A DNA stretch of 64,000 nt from GCA-2706205 sp964215955 (GCA_964215955.1 CAXPDR010000039.1:1-64000); one strand, 5' to 3'. Positions 51,693-61,155 are shown, counted from the stretch's first letter. The notes: a model not told the origin generated them from the letters alone. Numbers and translations: made by a program.

Positions 51693-52208
51693 GTGAGACT
51701 ATTTTATATCGTTATATTTTTGAGCTTTGAATTAAGTGCAGCCACTTTGGATTATAAAGGGCAAAAGTTTAATTTAGAAATTCCAAAAAACTGGTTAGTA
51801 AATAAAGATTTATTTGGTCTGCCTGTAGCTATTGTGGGTCCTAAAGTTGGGACTAGTAGAATTGTGATAGGAGTTATACCGACAAACAAGTCTTTTGATT
51901 TTCTTAACAAGGCAGAGCTTAGAAGAAGTGTAAATAAGTATTACGAAGGTAGAAGAAGGTGGGTCAAAAAATATAAGGGGAAAGTTGAGAAACTTTATTC
52001 TTTAGCAACATTAAAAGATCAAGCTGGTAATAATATTTATAAAATTGGCTATCGATATTCTGTCACTGGAACGATTCATGAAGAATATACTTACTATTTT
52101 AATTGTAGAGGAAAACTATTTAATTTAAAGAGTTTAAGAAACCTTAAAAATTTTCCTAATTTTGATAAACAAATAGATGACACTATTAGGAGTTTTCAGT
52201 GCAAATAG
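51693..52208 (+). CDS. exported DcrB/PsbP-like small protein
   Basis: 171 residues with a signal peptide (RLFYIVIFLSFELSA). The mature protein starts LDYKGQKFNLEIPKNWLVNK, then VAIVGPK and a final C-terminal helix with DKQIDDTIRSFQCK, the layout of PsbP/DcrB-like domains (a beta sheet with FxLxxPxxW near the start). Two Cys (YYFNCRG and FQCK) could pair. The GTG start at 51693 follows GGGAG by about 10 bases and begins exactly at the signal peptide. It overlaps the next gene by 10 bases, so the two are translated together. Confidence 0.62.
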   Translation: MRLFYIVIFLSFELSAATLDYKGQKFNLEIPKNWLVNKDLFGLPVAIVGPKVGTSRIVIGVIPTNKSFDFLNKAELRRSVNKYYEGRRRWVKKYKGKVEKLYSLATLKDQAGNNIYKIGYRYSVTGTIHEEYTYYFNCRGKLFNLKSLRNLKNFPNFDKQIDDTIRSFQCK

Positions 52209-55200
52209 TAAAACTCTTTCTTAGATTCATCATTATTTTTCAAATGAGTTTTGTGAATACAAGTTTTGCAAGTGAAGAAGATATAGCTCAGGAACAAGGC
52301 TTTATTGTTTTAGCTTTTCAAATGAGTCAATGTCAGACGGAGCAGGGACGATGGAAGCAAGGAATTATAACTGTTGAAGTTCCCTCAGAGCTTGAGACAG
52401 CAGCTTCTCCAGATATTGATTGTACTGAACTTTTACAGCTGCAAATGTCTGTACTCGAACAGGATGTTGACAAGGAAGAGTATTTTCAATGTGCGACTCA
52501 AGATTGGGCAATTGAAGATAGTTTACCATTAGCTAAAAATCTCGTTTTAAAATTAAATAAAGTTTATAACTGTCCTGGTGAAAAGCAAGACTTCATGGAT
52601 TGTGCGGAAGACATTGGCTGCAATATTATGAAGTCTTTGCCAATAAGTAAGGCTGCGATGAAAGCGGTAGAGTACTTTAGTGATGGTAAATATAAACAAT
52701 GTCAAAACTCAACAGATACAAATTGCCTTTCAGAAGTTTTTTATGGAATTGTAAAAAACCTCACAACCAATATTGGTGGTATCGTAGATGGTGCCGTCTG
52801 GGTTAAGGATAAGCTATGTTTTTGGTGTGAAACTGAAGAAGTTGAAAACGCCTCTTCTGAAAGTATGCATATGGCTTCAACTCAAGAGGATGGATTTTTT
52901 GATCGTTTTATGGAAGACCCATACGATGCAACAATTGGTGCCATTGGAAGATTATTTTCAGGTCTAGGATCTATGATTCAAGAAGGAATTGAAAATAATT
53001 TTGGTTGTGCTAAATGGGCAGAGCCTCGTTATACATCTATGTATGGGAATGAACCTAAATGTGAAGAACCCATTATAAGTTGGGATTGTGCAAGTTGTTC
53101 TCAAAAACTAAATATGGCCTGTGGAGTTGTTGGCTTTATGGGTGGAGAAGTGGTTATGGCACTACTGACTGGTGGAGTAGCTAATGTAGCCTCTAAAGTT
53201 GGTAAGGCCATAGGTGCATCTGGAGTTATTGCTAAAGTGGCTGAAAAGGCTGCTCCGTTGGCAGATAAAGTCTCCAACGGATTTGATAAACTTGGAAAAA
53301 TTCAGGGTGCTTCACCAATGTCCAGTATAAACGGGTGGGGAATTGTTAAAGCCGGAGATAAATTTGCTTTTAAGGTTGGAAATAGATTAATACCACTGAA
53401 TGATAAAACACTTGCACTACTAAGAGGTACTGGAGGGGCTGCAAAGGGAGCAATCGATCTTGCCCTTTGGACTCCTAAAAAATATTTACAACTTTTAGAA
53501 GAGGCTTTTATTTTAGGACAAAGAGGACCAAAAGGTTTAGCTCTCTACCAAGCTTCTAAGTTAGGAGATAAGGCTGAAAAAGCTGCTAGAGCGGCAGAAT
53601 ATGCTTCAAAATATCCTGGAAAAGAAGGTCTGGCTCTTGAAAAACTTGAAAAACAGGTAGGTACACTACAAGACCAGTACGTAGCTAAAGTTCAACAGTT
53701 AATGAGTAAAAAGCCTTTATCTGCAGCTGATGAAATAGAATTAAAGCGAATTGAAGATCAAATAGACAAGGCGAAAGTTGCTGCCAGTCGAATGAAATCT
53801 AATTTAGATAAAGTAGCAAAAACAAAAACAGAACCTGTTACTGAACAAGTGAGGTCAAATTCACGCTTGAGCGATTCTGAACGAAAAAATAAAGCCAAGC
53901 AAGAAATCAAGGCTAATAATCCGAGAATGTCACAAGAAGAAGCTGAAGAAATTGTCAGAAAAAGAAGTGAAAAGGTTTCCTCTAATGTTGAAGTGAGTAG
54001 AACCTTAACCGATCGGGCTAGAAATAATGCCAATTTAAGTGATCAACAAAGAAAAAATAAAGTTTCGAAACTTCTTAAACAGAGAAATCCAAAAATAAAA
54101 AATAAGCAACTGAAAGAAAGTACCCAAGCAGTTATGGATGCACATGAGAAATTTCCTTGTGAAGTGGGAAGATGTACTACTCAACAGCTAGCAGGAAAAA
54201 TAGAAATCATGAAAGCTGCAGGTATTCCAAAAGACATGTATCGAAAATTTTTAAAAGAAGGTTTTGCGGGTTATTCGCAGCGACCATCTATTGCTGAAAT
54301 TGGAACTCCTGTAAAAGTAACTAGGTCTAATGGGGGACATTCTAATGCACAAGTTACTGATTATGATCCGTTAACAAATGAAGCAACGGTGTCGTTTATT
54401 GAAAATGGAGTTATCCTTCAAAAACGAGTTAATGCTGGTACTTTACAGCCCCGAACAATCGATGCAGGAGATGTGAATATAGAATTAGGAATTAGAAGGA
54501 CTGGTAATCCTGAATACTCTATAAGCAGACAGGCTCAGCAGCTAAGTTCATCGACACCGAGAAATATGGAACAAGCCAGGAATGTTGCAGGCACAACAAG
54601 ACCTAAGCCTCAGTTAGGTGATTCGGTCCAAGGCTCCTATCATAATGGGAATGAGTTTGAAGGGAAACTTATTGGTATTGACCGAGAAAATAAAACCATT
54701 ACAGTTGAAGTTGATTTAGGAAATGGAAACAAAGTTCAGCAAGTCGTAGGTGGAAATCAGATAAGAACTTTAGCAAAGGTAGATACATCTGTCCGAACTC
54801 CAACTTCCAATTCAACTATCCCTGCTCAGAAGCCAGTTATTGAACAGCCAGTTGTTTCTCCTCAAAGAATTAAAGAAGATGTACCCGTCGTCCAAACAAG
54901 TCCTGGAGTTTCTGATGATGTAATAAAAAGGGCTGAAGCTAAATTACCGGCTGATTTGAAAGACCATTTTAGAGGTTTAGATCCAGAAGCTCAAAGATTA
55001 ATGGCCCAAAAAGTAGATGGGCTTAGTGATCAAGGACGTGAGGGACTTTATAATTTTGTGAGACAGGAAATAAAAGCTAACCAGCCAGTTGTAAATGTTA
55101 AACCTGTGAGAATGTTAAATGATGATCAGGAGCAGTTAGTTGTTTATAGTGTCGATGAATATATGGCAAAGCAAGAAAGGTATAACAAATTAAAGAGAAA

Positions 55201-56257
55201 TTTGAGGGAAGAACCAACTGTAGATCGAGCATGGCGTGAGAGTAAAGTAGCTAGTCTCAAACAAGAAATGCGAGAAATGAGAGAGAAACTTCGATCAGAG
55301 CACGGGCAAGATGTAGGGGACGAATTTTCTGAGAGAGTAAACGAGAGAATGCAAAAAACAAGATTGAGTAATTCAGAGCAAAGATTAGTTAAAAATAAAG
55401 CTCAAATGGAGATGAATGAAAGAATTTCTCAAACAGCTGATGAAATGCCAGATGATTTAAAGGCCTATTATAGAAGTCTTGGTCCTGCGAAACAAAATGA
55501 GATTGCAGGGCAGTTAGCAGGACAAACAGATAGTTGGAAGGAAGGTTATTACAACTTACAAAGGCAACAAATGTCGGTTGTTAATGCTGAAAAATCAAGA
55601 AAAGTAGTTGAAACTCGAGGGGACCCTAAGAATCTTAATTTTAATTCAGTAAAACTTGAAAAGGAGTTGAAAAGCTTAGGGGAAAGTTTAAATTCTGCAT
55701 CGAGAAGTGGAAGAGCCGATGTCTATACAACACCAGGACAGACAGGTCGAAACATAAGAACTGATAGTGGAGAAATTGTACCTGTTCATACAACTAACCA
55801 AGAATATCGATCAATGGCTTCGGAGCTTGTTGAGAAAGGCTCTGACTTTGCTAGGCCTCATAGTGTAAGTCGAATGGAAACAGATATGGCAAGCAGTAAT
55901 CTTTCGAGAAATGAACTAAGTATAATGCATGAAAGATTTGGGGAACTTCCTGGTGAGACAGGACTAACTTCTGCTCAAGCAATGGAAAAAGCAGTTAAGT
56001 TTATTGAAAAAATCCCTCAAGGACAAAGGACTCAAGCCCAAAGTTATATATTAGATAAGTCTAAAAAATATTCCCAATATTTTAGATTAAGTCAGGCACA
56101 GAAAAAATTTAAAGAAGCTTCAAAAATTACTGATAATGAGAAGAGATTAGAATACTCTGAAAAAGCATGGAAGTATGCTGAAGATTATTTACCTCCAGAA
56201 GTTTTAGAAAAACTAAAAAAGACTTTAAAATCAACACAAATGCCTTTTGGACTTTAA
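52199..56257 (+). CDS. giant Cys-rich exported protein with internal repeats, unknown function
   Basis: 1352 residues with a signal peptide (LFLRFIIIFQMSFVNTSFA). The first 310 residues contain about 16 Cys, often paired (LCFWC, CASCSQ), which suggests a disulfide-rich extracytoplasmic domain. A hydrophobic Gly/Ala/Val segment follows at about 305-345. Then come helical charged regions with a duplicated element (RSNSRLSDSERKNK near 551 and RNNANLSDQQRKNK near 606), two SH3/KOW-like beta units (about 700-750 and 805-858), and another duplicated unit (LPADLKDHFRGLDPEAQRLM near 912; MPDDLKAYYRSLGPAKQNEI near 1081). No catalytic motif is recognised. GTG 52199 has TAGGAG 6 bases upstream. Confidence 0.68.
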   Translation: MQIVKLFLRFIIIFQMSFVNTSFASEEDIAQEQGFIVLAFQMSQCQTEQGRWKQGIITVEVPSELETAASPDIDCTELLQLQMSVLEQDVDKEEYFQCATQDWAIEDSLPLAKNLVLKLNKVYNCPGEKQDFMDCAEDIGCNIMKSLPISKAAMKAVEYFSDGKYKQCQNSTDTNCLSEVFYGIVKNLTTNIGGIVDGAVWVKDKLCFWCETEEVENASSESMHMASTQEDGFFDRFMEDPYDATIGAIGRLFSGLGSMIQEGIENNFGCAKWAEPRYTSMYGNEPKCEEPIISWDCASCSQKLNMACGVVGFMGGEVVMALLTGGVANVASKVGKAIGASGVIAKVAEKAAPLADKVSNGFDKLGKIQGASPMSSINGWGIVKAGDKFAFKVGNRLIPLNDKTLALLRGTGGAAKGAIDLALWTPKKYLQLLEEAFILGQRGPKGLALYQASKLGDKAEKAARAAEYASKYPGKEGLALEKLEKQVGTLQDQYVAKVQQLMSKKPLSAADEIELKRIEDQIDKAKVAASRMKSNLDKVAKTKTEPVTEQVRSNSRLSDSERKNKAKQEIKANNPRMSQEEAEEIVRKRSEKVSSNVEVSRTLTDRARNNANLSDQQRKNKVSKLLKQRNPKIKNKQLKESTQAVMDAHEKFPCEVGRCTTQQLAGKIEIMKAAGIPKDMYRKFLKEGFAGYSQRPSIAEIGTPVKVTRSNGGHSNAQVTDYDPLTNEATVSFIENGVILQKRVNAGTLQPRTIDAGDVNIELGIRRTGNPEYSISRQAQQLSSSTPRNMEQARNVAGTTRPKPQLGDSVQGSYHNGNEFEGKLIGIDRENKTITVEVDLGNGNKVQQVVGGNQIRTLAKVDTSVRTPTSNSTIPAQKPVIEQPVVSPQRIKEDVPVVQTSPGVSDDVIKRAEAKLPADLKDHFRGLDPEAQRLMAQKVDGLSDQGREGLYNFVRQEIKANQPVVNVKPVRMLNDDQEQLVVYSVDEYMAKQERYNKLKRNLREEPTVDRAWRESKVASLKQEMREMREKLRSEHGQDVGDEFSERVNERMQKTRLSNSEQRLVKNKAQMEMNERISQTADEMPDDLKAYYRSLGPAKQNEIAGQLAGQTDSWKEGYYNLQRQQMSVVNAEKSRKVVETRGDPKNLNFNSVKLEKELKSLGESLNSASRSGRADVYTTPGQTGRNIRTDSGEIVPVHTTNQEYRSMASELVEKGSDFARPHSVSRMETDMASSNLSRNELSIMHERFGELPGETGLTSAQAMEKAVKFIEKIPQGQRTQAQSYILDKSKKYSQYFRLSQAQKKFKEASKITDNEKRLEYSEKAWKYAEDYLPPEVLEKLKKTLKSTQMPFGL

Positions 56258-56263
56258 GGTATT

Positions 56264-56614
56264 TTATTTAAAATCTTTAATCTTATTCCAAGTCCTCCAG
56301 TCTCCAATATTTTCAACATTGGTAAAACCTTCTGATTCAAGGAGTTCTTTTGCGGCAGAAGCTCTACCTCCTGCTTCACAGAAAATGAGGATTTTTTGAT
56401 TCTTATCGAGTTCATCAGTCTTTTTTGATAATTCGTTTAAAGGGATATGTTTTGCACCTTGAGCTGGATTTTCTGTTAATTCTTGTGGTGTTCTAACATC
56501 TAATCCAACGGCGTTATTACTTTTAATTAAATCTTTATATCTGGCCAAGTCCTCAGTACTTTGGCAAGAAGTTAAAGAGAGTAGCCCTAGTAGAGCTATA
56601 ATTAGTTTAAACAT
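56264..56614 (-). CDS. rhodanese-domain lipoprotein
   Basis: Signal peptide with lipobox LTSC at residues 14-17, then one rhodanese domain: VGLDVRTPQELTENPAQGAK, HIPL, and the catalytic loop ILIFCEAGGRASAAKELLES with intact Cys, ending VENIGDWRTW. It is a periplasm-facing lipid-anchored sulfurtransferase-type protein. At 116 residues it is a single-domain form. AAAGGAAAA precedes ATG 56614. It follows the 271-residue exported gene by 9 bases and is convergent with the giant protein gene, 6 bases away. Confidence 0.88.
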   Translation of the reverse strand: MFKLIIALLGLLSLTSCQSTEDLARYKDLIKSNNAVGLDVRTPQELTENPAQGAKHIPLNELSKKTDELDKNQKILIFCEAGGRASAAKELLESEGFTNVENIGDWRTWNKIKDFK

Positions 56615-56623
56615 AATTTTCCT

Positions 56624-57439
56624 TTATTTATTTTCTAACCAAAAAGCACCATCTTCAGTAGCTAACATGAGTTTATCTTTATAGCAGACCAAAGTTTCCA
56701 TTTGAGAAATAAATGGTGAAACGTTAATTGTTTGAGTTTTAATTGGTGTTGATATTTTCCAATTTTTCAATTTAAAAGTTCCATAATAAGTAAGAAGATA
56801 AATATCTTCTTTCTCATCCATGCAAGCTGCCGTTATAAGTCTAGTTTTTAGACTATCGATATAGGTCATATACTTTGCCACTTGTTTCATCGGTGCCGTT
56901 TGTGAAATATCAACAGAATAGATTTTGGCTTTTGATGAAAAAGTTTTTTCAATCAAATAAATTTTCTCTTCAAAATAATAGGCCGCTTCCACATCTTTAG
57001 GACCATCTGGGTAAGATAGCTTTATTGTTCTTTTCACGGTTAATTTGTTGGTATGAATAAATTCAGTTGGGTCAATCATATTTATTTCAATATCATTTCT
57101 AACACTATCATTATCACCCACACTAAGAATCCAGATATTACCTTTTGCATCACTTACAAGTTCTTCACGATCAGTAGCAATAGGATGGCCAATAATAGGA
57201 ACACTCTCTGTCTTTTTAGAGCTAAGCTCAGTTCTTCCCATGATTCTTTTTCCTGAATCTCCAATGGACCAGATGACATTCTGATAACTATCATAAACAG
57301 CTCCTGAAACTTCTGGGACAATTAAACTTACGTTAAAATAGTCTTGATTCTTGGAGGAATCATTAGCCAACGAATAAAATGAAATGCTTGAGAAGAAAAA
57401 TAAAATAAAAGGTTTTTGAAATAATTTGAAACTTATCAC
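56624..57439 (-). CDS. exported beta-propeller-like protein, unknown function
   Basis: 271 residues with a signal peptide (FILFFFSSISFYSLA). The mature part is made of repeated beta blocks such as AVYDSYQNVIWSIGDSGKRI, LVSDAKGNIWILSVGDNDS, EAAYYFEEKIYLIEK, MDEKEDIYLLTYYG and YKDKLMLATEDGAFW, which look like blades of a propeller. No active site is seen. The GTG start at 57439 has TAGGA about 9 bases upstream. It is the first gene of a pair with the rhodanese lipoprotein. Confidence 0.68.
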   Translation of the reverse strand: MISFKLFQKPFILFFFSSISFYSLANDSSKNQDYFNVSLIVPEVSGAVYDSYQNVIWSIGDSGKRIMGRTELSSKKTESVPIIGHPIATDREELVSDAKGNIWILSVGDNDSVRNDIEINMIDPTEFIHTNKLTVKRTIKLSYPDGPKDVEAAYYFEEKIYLIEKTFSSKAKIYSVDISQTAPMKQVAKYMTYIDSLKTRLITAACMDEKEDIYLLTYYGTFKLKNWKISTPIKTQTINVSPFISQMETLVCYKDKLMLATEDGAFWLENK

Positions 57440-57577
57440 AATCTAGTCCTAGTCTAATTGATTTGTTGAAAATGTTAGACATTTATAATCCTTTTGTAAA
57501 AAAAGGTGATCATATTGGTACAGAAATATCAAATTTCCCCTATTTATAGAGCACCAGCTAATTCTTTCCCTATTAAA

Positions 57578-57599
57578 TAGACCCTATAAATATGGTCTA
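57578..57599. promoter_or_regulatory. inverted repeat overlapping a -10-like sequence
   Basis: TAGACC (57578-57583) and GGTCTA (57594-57599) flank CTATAAATAT, 22 bases before the zinc-ribbon gene. The TATAAA within it could be a -10 box, so the palindrome may be an operator. Confidence 0.3.
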
Positions 57600-57620
57600 A
57601 TATTAGAGTAGGAGGAAGGA

Positions 57621-58085
57621 ATGAACAAAGTCAGTCCATTACAAACAGGCCGATTTTATAAAGTGAAAAATCCAAGGAAACATTTTCTTTGTGCTTTATG
57701 CTCAGCTCCTCGTTCTATGAAGTACTCAAAACACTTATCAGCTAAGAATTATCTTCAAATTATAATCCTTTCGGCTTTTATTAGCTGGGTCGGTTTTCCC
57801 CTGATGGGTGTGAAGTCATTTTTATTGTTATTTCCAGTCTGGATGTTGATTGAAATTGCCAACAAAATTCTTTATCGAAAAGAAGTTGCATGTCCATACT
57901 GTGGTTTTGACGCTACTTGGTATCGAAGAGATGTTAAGGTGGCCAATAAGATTGTAAAAGAGTTTTGGAAAGAAAATTACCCAGAATTATTAGAGCCTAA
58001 AACCGAAAGTTCACCGGAAGTAAAAGATACTGGTACTGCCGGCACAAAAAGTAGTGCTGCGTCGAGTAGTGAAGCCCATGTTTAA
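57621..58085 (+). CDS. membrane protein with two CxxC zinc-ribbon knuckles
   Basis: 154 residues. Two pairs of Cys, CALC near residues 24-27 and CPYC near 93-96, flank two membrane spans (about 46-62 and 66-84), so a zinc site could be formed from both cytoplasmic arms. The Ser/Ala/Thr-rich tail of 25 residues is disordered. No named family is recognised. AGGAGGAAGG precedes ATG 57621, a near-perfect ribosome binding site, so expression may be high. It lies alone between divergent and ssb promoters. Confidence 0.6.
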   Translation: MNKVSPLQTGRFYKVKNPRKHFLCALCSAPRSMKYSKHLSAKNYLQIIILSAFISWVGFPLMGVKSFLLLFPVWMLIEIANKILYRKEVACPYCGFDATWYRRDVKVANKIVKEFWKENYPELLEPKTESSPEVKDTGTAGTKSSAASSSEAHV

Positions 58086-58213
58086 ATAACTTATAAACTC
58101 CTAAAAGAGCATTCATATTGAATATTTCTCCATTCAAAATGAGAATTATACTTTCATTTTGATGTAATTAGTTATAAACGTATCTGTACACGAAAGAGTT
58201 TTAAGGAGAAGTA

Positions 58214-58666
58214 ATGAGCGTAAACAAAGTTATTTTACTTGGTAGATTAGGGCAGGACCCAGAGTTAAAGTATACACCATCTGGTGCTGCTGTGTGTAAT
58301 TTTTCATTGGCAACAAGTGAAACATGGAATGATAAAAATTCTGGTCAAAAACAAGAAAGAACTGAATGGCACAGAGTCGTTGTTTGGGGAAAACTTGCAG
58401 AGCTATGTAATCAATATCTAGCGAAAGGAAGACAAGCTTTTGTTGAAGGAAGACTTCAAACTAGATCTTGGGATGATCAAAATGGTCAGAAAAAATATAC
58501 AACAGAAATCAATGCAACAACTGTTCAATTCATTGGTGGACAAGCTGGAGCAGGTGCTGGAAATTATCAGCAAAATAATAATGCAGCTCCTTCTCATAAT
58601 GAACCAGCTCAAGATTATACTGTATCAACAGATTCAAACTTTGCATCTGACGATATTCCATTCTAG
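58214..58666 (+). CDS. ssb: single-stranded DNA-binding protein SSB
   Basis: Binds single-stranded DNA in replication, repair and recombination. The OB fold is shown by MSVNKVILLGRLGQDPELKY, the ERTEWHRVVVWGKLAE strand, YLAKGRQAFVEGRLQTRSW and the NATTVQFIGG ending. A Gln/Asn-rich linker leads to the acidic C-terminal DDIPF tip that recruits partner proteins. 150 residues, normal. AAGGAGAAG precedes the start and a strong terminator follows. Confidence 0.97.
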   Translation: MSVNKVILLGRLGQDPELKYTPSGAAVCNFSLATSETWNDKNSGQKQERTEWHRVVVWGKLAELCNQYLAKGRQAFVEGRLQTRSWDDQNGQKKYTTEINATTVQFIGGQAGAGAGNYQQNNNAAPSHNEPAQDYTVSTDSNFASDDIPF

Positions 58667-58690
58667 AAAATATTTTTATAATGCATAGAT

Positions 58691-58722
58691 AAAAGGTCTA
58701 CTAATGTAGGCCTTTTTTTTTC
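58691..58722 (+). terminator. intrinsic terminator after ssb
   Basis: AAAAGGTCTAC pairs with GTAGGCCTTTT (one T-G wobble) around loop TAAT, followed by nine or more T. Confidence 0.88.
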
Positions 58723-58784
58723 TCTATTTTCTTCTATTCCCGGCCCATGGTAAAATATCTTTTATTTGCTCAAAGGGATCAGAG

Positions 58785-59930
58785 TTGGAAGCCAAGAAAA
58801 GTTATTTTTCAGTTAGATACGATTTAATAGTTAGGGATAAAGTTGTTCCGTATAATTTATATGTAAATGCGTCTTCAGTTGAAAATAAACAAAAATTTGT
58901 ACGTATTTATCCTGCTGATGAAGAGTTAACGACTGATGATTTAGAGACTTTTAAGAAGAAGTATTTACAACTATATGTTTGTGAAGATGAAAGAAATAAA
59001 TATATGAAAAGCTTGGTCCAAGCTGATAACGTTTCCGATGAAGAAACAGTGACTTTTATTAAAGATTCAGCAATTCAATATCTGCATAATGTTTTTGATC
59101 CTGAGAAAGAATTTAGTACCGAGATTCTTTATGACACTATAAAGGGTTGTAAAGATGCCGTTGAAAATATGATTGATGTTCTAGATGATTACAATATTGA
59201 TGGGTTAAGAGCTTTGATTGGTAATTTATCAGGTCATGATTTTTATACGTACGACCATTCCGTTAATGTTTCAATGTATTGTATCAAGATTTTGAGAGTT
59301 ATAAGACCTGAGGCAAGTAGAGCTGAGCTTGTTCATGCTGGGCTTGGTGGATTGCTTCATGATCTTGGCAAAATTAAAATTCCAACAGAAATTTTAAATA
59401 AACCAGATGGTTTATCTAACGAAGAATATTCAACCATTAAAACTCATCCAGATCTTGGAATTGGTCTTCTTTTAGAGAATGAAGAACTTATTAAATTTGA
59501 TGATCTTGACTTAAGAATTATTGGGAGAGTAGTACATGAACATCACGAAAATTGGGATGGGAAAGGTTACCCTAGGGGACTTGCGGGAAAAGAAATTCAT
59601 TTACTTGCAAGAATATGTGCTATCGCAGATTTTTTTGATGCTATAACAACTAAAAGATCTTATGCTGAAGTCATGCCTATTTCACAGGCGCTAGATGTTA
59701 TGGGAAAAACTGTAAATAAGAAAATCGATGAGAGACTCTTTAAGCTTTTTGCAGCTCATATTGGTCAAATGAAAGTTCAGGATACAAAACAATTAAAAAT
59801 TGCAGATGATTTTGATCCTTGTTTGCCTCATTCCGTTTTGCCTATTGAAGAGATTGAAGAGATGTTTGCAGAAGAAGACTTTGGAAAAATTCGTATGATT
59901 GACGATGGACCAAAAAAGAAAAAGAAGTAA
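58785..59930 (+). CDS. HD-GYP-domain protein (putative cyclic-di-GMP phosphodiesterase)
   Basis: The N-terminal 130 residues are a separate mixed domain with no known motif. The HD-GYP domain follows: HSVNVS, HAGLGGLLHDLGKIKIP (HD near 190), THPDLG, HEHHENWDGKGYPRGLAG (GYP near 260) and ARICAIADFFDAITTKRSY. All metal-binding His/Asp of active HD-GYP proteins appear to be present, so hydrolysis of cyclic-di-GMP to linear product is likely. TTG 58785 follows AAAGGGA by 7 bases. threonine ammonia-lyase begins 2 bases after it, so they may be co-transcribed, without an obvious link in function. Confidence 0.86.
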   Translation: MEAKKSYFSVRYDLIVRDKVVPYNLYVNASSVENKQKFVRIYPADEELTTDDLETFKKKYLQLYVCEDERNKYMKSLVQADNVSDEETVTFIKDSAIQYLHNVFDPEKEFSTEILYDTIKGCKDAVENMIDVLDDYNIDGLRALIGNLSGHDFYTYDHSVNVSMYCIKILRVIRPEASRAELVHAGLGGLLHDLGKIKIPTEILNKPDGLSNEEYSTIKTHPDLGIGLLLENEELIKFDDLDLRIIGRVVHEHHENWDGKGYPRGLAGKEIHLLARICAIADFFDAITTKRSYAEVMPISQALDVMGKTVNKKIDERLFKLFAAHIGQMKVQDTKQLKIADDFDPCLPHSVLPIEEIEEMFAEEDFGKIRMIDDGPKKKKK

Positions 59931-59932
59931 GA

Positions 59933-61153
59933 ATGGAACTAGATTTTAAAGGCTTTGAGAAAGCCTATGAGACTCTTAAAGAGCATAACTTAAAAACTCC
60001 CTTAGTCAAAAATGAATGGCTATCAAAGCAGTATGGATGTGAAGTTTATCTGAAATTAGAAAACTTGCAGCCGGTTGGTTCCTTTAAGTTAAGAGGAGCA
60101 ACAAATATGATTGCCAATCTTTCTGAAGAAGAAAGAAAAAAAGGTGTTATTGCTGTGAGCGCAGGGAATCATGCACAAGGGGTTGCTTGGGCTGCAGGTA
60201 AATATGGAATTGATGCCACGATCATCATGCCTAAACCTTCTCCTTTGGTAAAAATTATGAATACAGAAGCTTTAGGAGCAAAGGTTATCTTAGAAGGGGA
60301 CAATGTTGATGAGAGCTTTGAGTTCGCAAAAGAATACTTAAAAGAGCATAACAAAGTTTATGTTCATCCTTTTAACCAAGAGGATGTTATTTATGGTCAA
60401 GGAACTATTGGCTTTGAATTAAAAGAACAAATAGGAAAGATTGATTATATTTTTGGTAGTATTGGAGGCGGTGGCCTCATGAGTGGCGTTGGAACTGTTG
60501 TGAAGGAGTTTTTTCCTGGTATTACTGTTGTTGGTTCTCAATCTACAGGTGCAGCTTCAATGATAAAATCTCTTCAACAAGGAAAACTCATCGAAAGTGA
60601 AACAGTTGCCACCTTTGCTGATGGGATAAAGGTGAGAAAACCTGAATTTAAAATGTATGAACTTTTGGATAAAGTTATCGATGAGGCCGTTCATGTTGAT
60701 GATGATAAAGTTGCTATGGGTGTCCTACAATTAATTGAAAGAGCAAGAGTAATTGCTGAGGGGGCTGGAGCTATTAACCTCGCAGCATTTCATGAACTTT
60801 ATGAAAGAAACCCAAGACGTTTTAAAAATAAAAAAGTTGTTTTAATGATCTGTGGTGGAAATATAGATATAAATCTTATCGATAGAATTATTGAAAATGG
60901 TTTAATTGAATCCAAGCGGAGAGTGAAAATGAACGTCCTTTTAAGTGATGCCCCTGGAGCTCTAAATAAACTAACTAATATTTTAATGAATGTTGAAGCT
61001 AATGTCTTACAAGTTGATCACAAAAGAGATGTTCCTTTTCTTCAATTAGATCAATCTGTTGTTGAGGTTACATTAGAGAGTAGAGGAAGCGAACATACAG
61101 AGGAAATATACTCTGCAATCAAAGATGAATTTAAGCTTTTACCGAGGGTTTAG
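59933..61153 (+). CDS. ilvA: threonine ammonia-lyase (threonine dehydratase)
   Basis: PLP enzyme making 2-oxobutanoate and ammonia from threonine, the first step to isoleucine or a catabolic reaction. The PLP Lys is in VGSFKLRGATNM near residue 51, followed by AVSAGNHAQGVAWAAGKYG and the glycine-rich phosphate loop GSIGGGGLMSGVG near 177. A C-terminal ACT-type domain (about 330-405, NVLLSDAPGALNKLTNILM) suggests feedback control. The 406-residue size fits the short tdcB/ilvA form with one ACT domain, so the exact role (biosynthetic or catabolic) is not settled. Confidence 0.9.
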   Translation: MELDFKGFEKAYETLKEHNLKTPLVKNEWLSKQYGCEVYLKLENLQPVGSFKLRGATNMIANLSEEERKKGVIAVSAGNHAQGVAWAAGKYGIDATIIMPKPSPLVKIMNTEALGAKVILEGDNVDESFEFAKEYLKEHNKVYVHPFNQEDVIYGQGTIGFELKEQIGKIDYIFGSIGGGGLMSGVGTVVKEFFPGITVVGSQSTGAASMIKSLQQGKLIESETVATFADGIKVRKPEFKMYELLDKVIDEAVHVDDDKVAMGVLQLIERARVIAEGAGAINLAAFHELYERNPRRFKNKKVVLMICGGNIDINLIDRIIENGLIESKRRVKMNVLLSDAPGALNKLTNILMNVEANVLQVDHKRDVPFLQLDQSVVEVTLESRGSEHTEEIYSAIKDEFKLLPRV

Positions 61154-61155
61154 AT

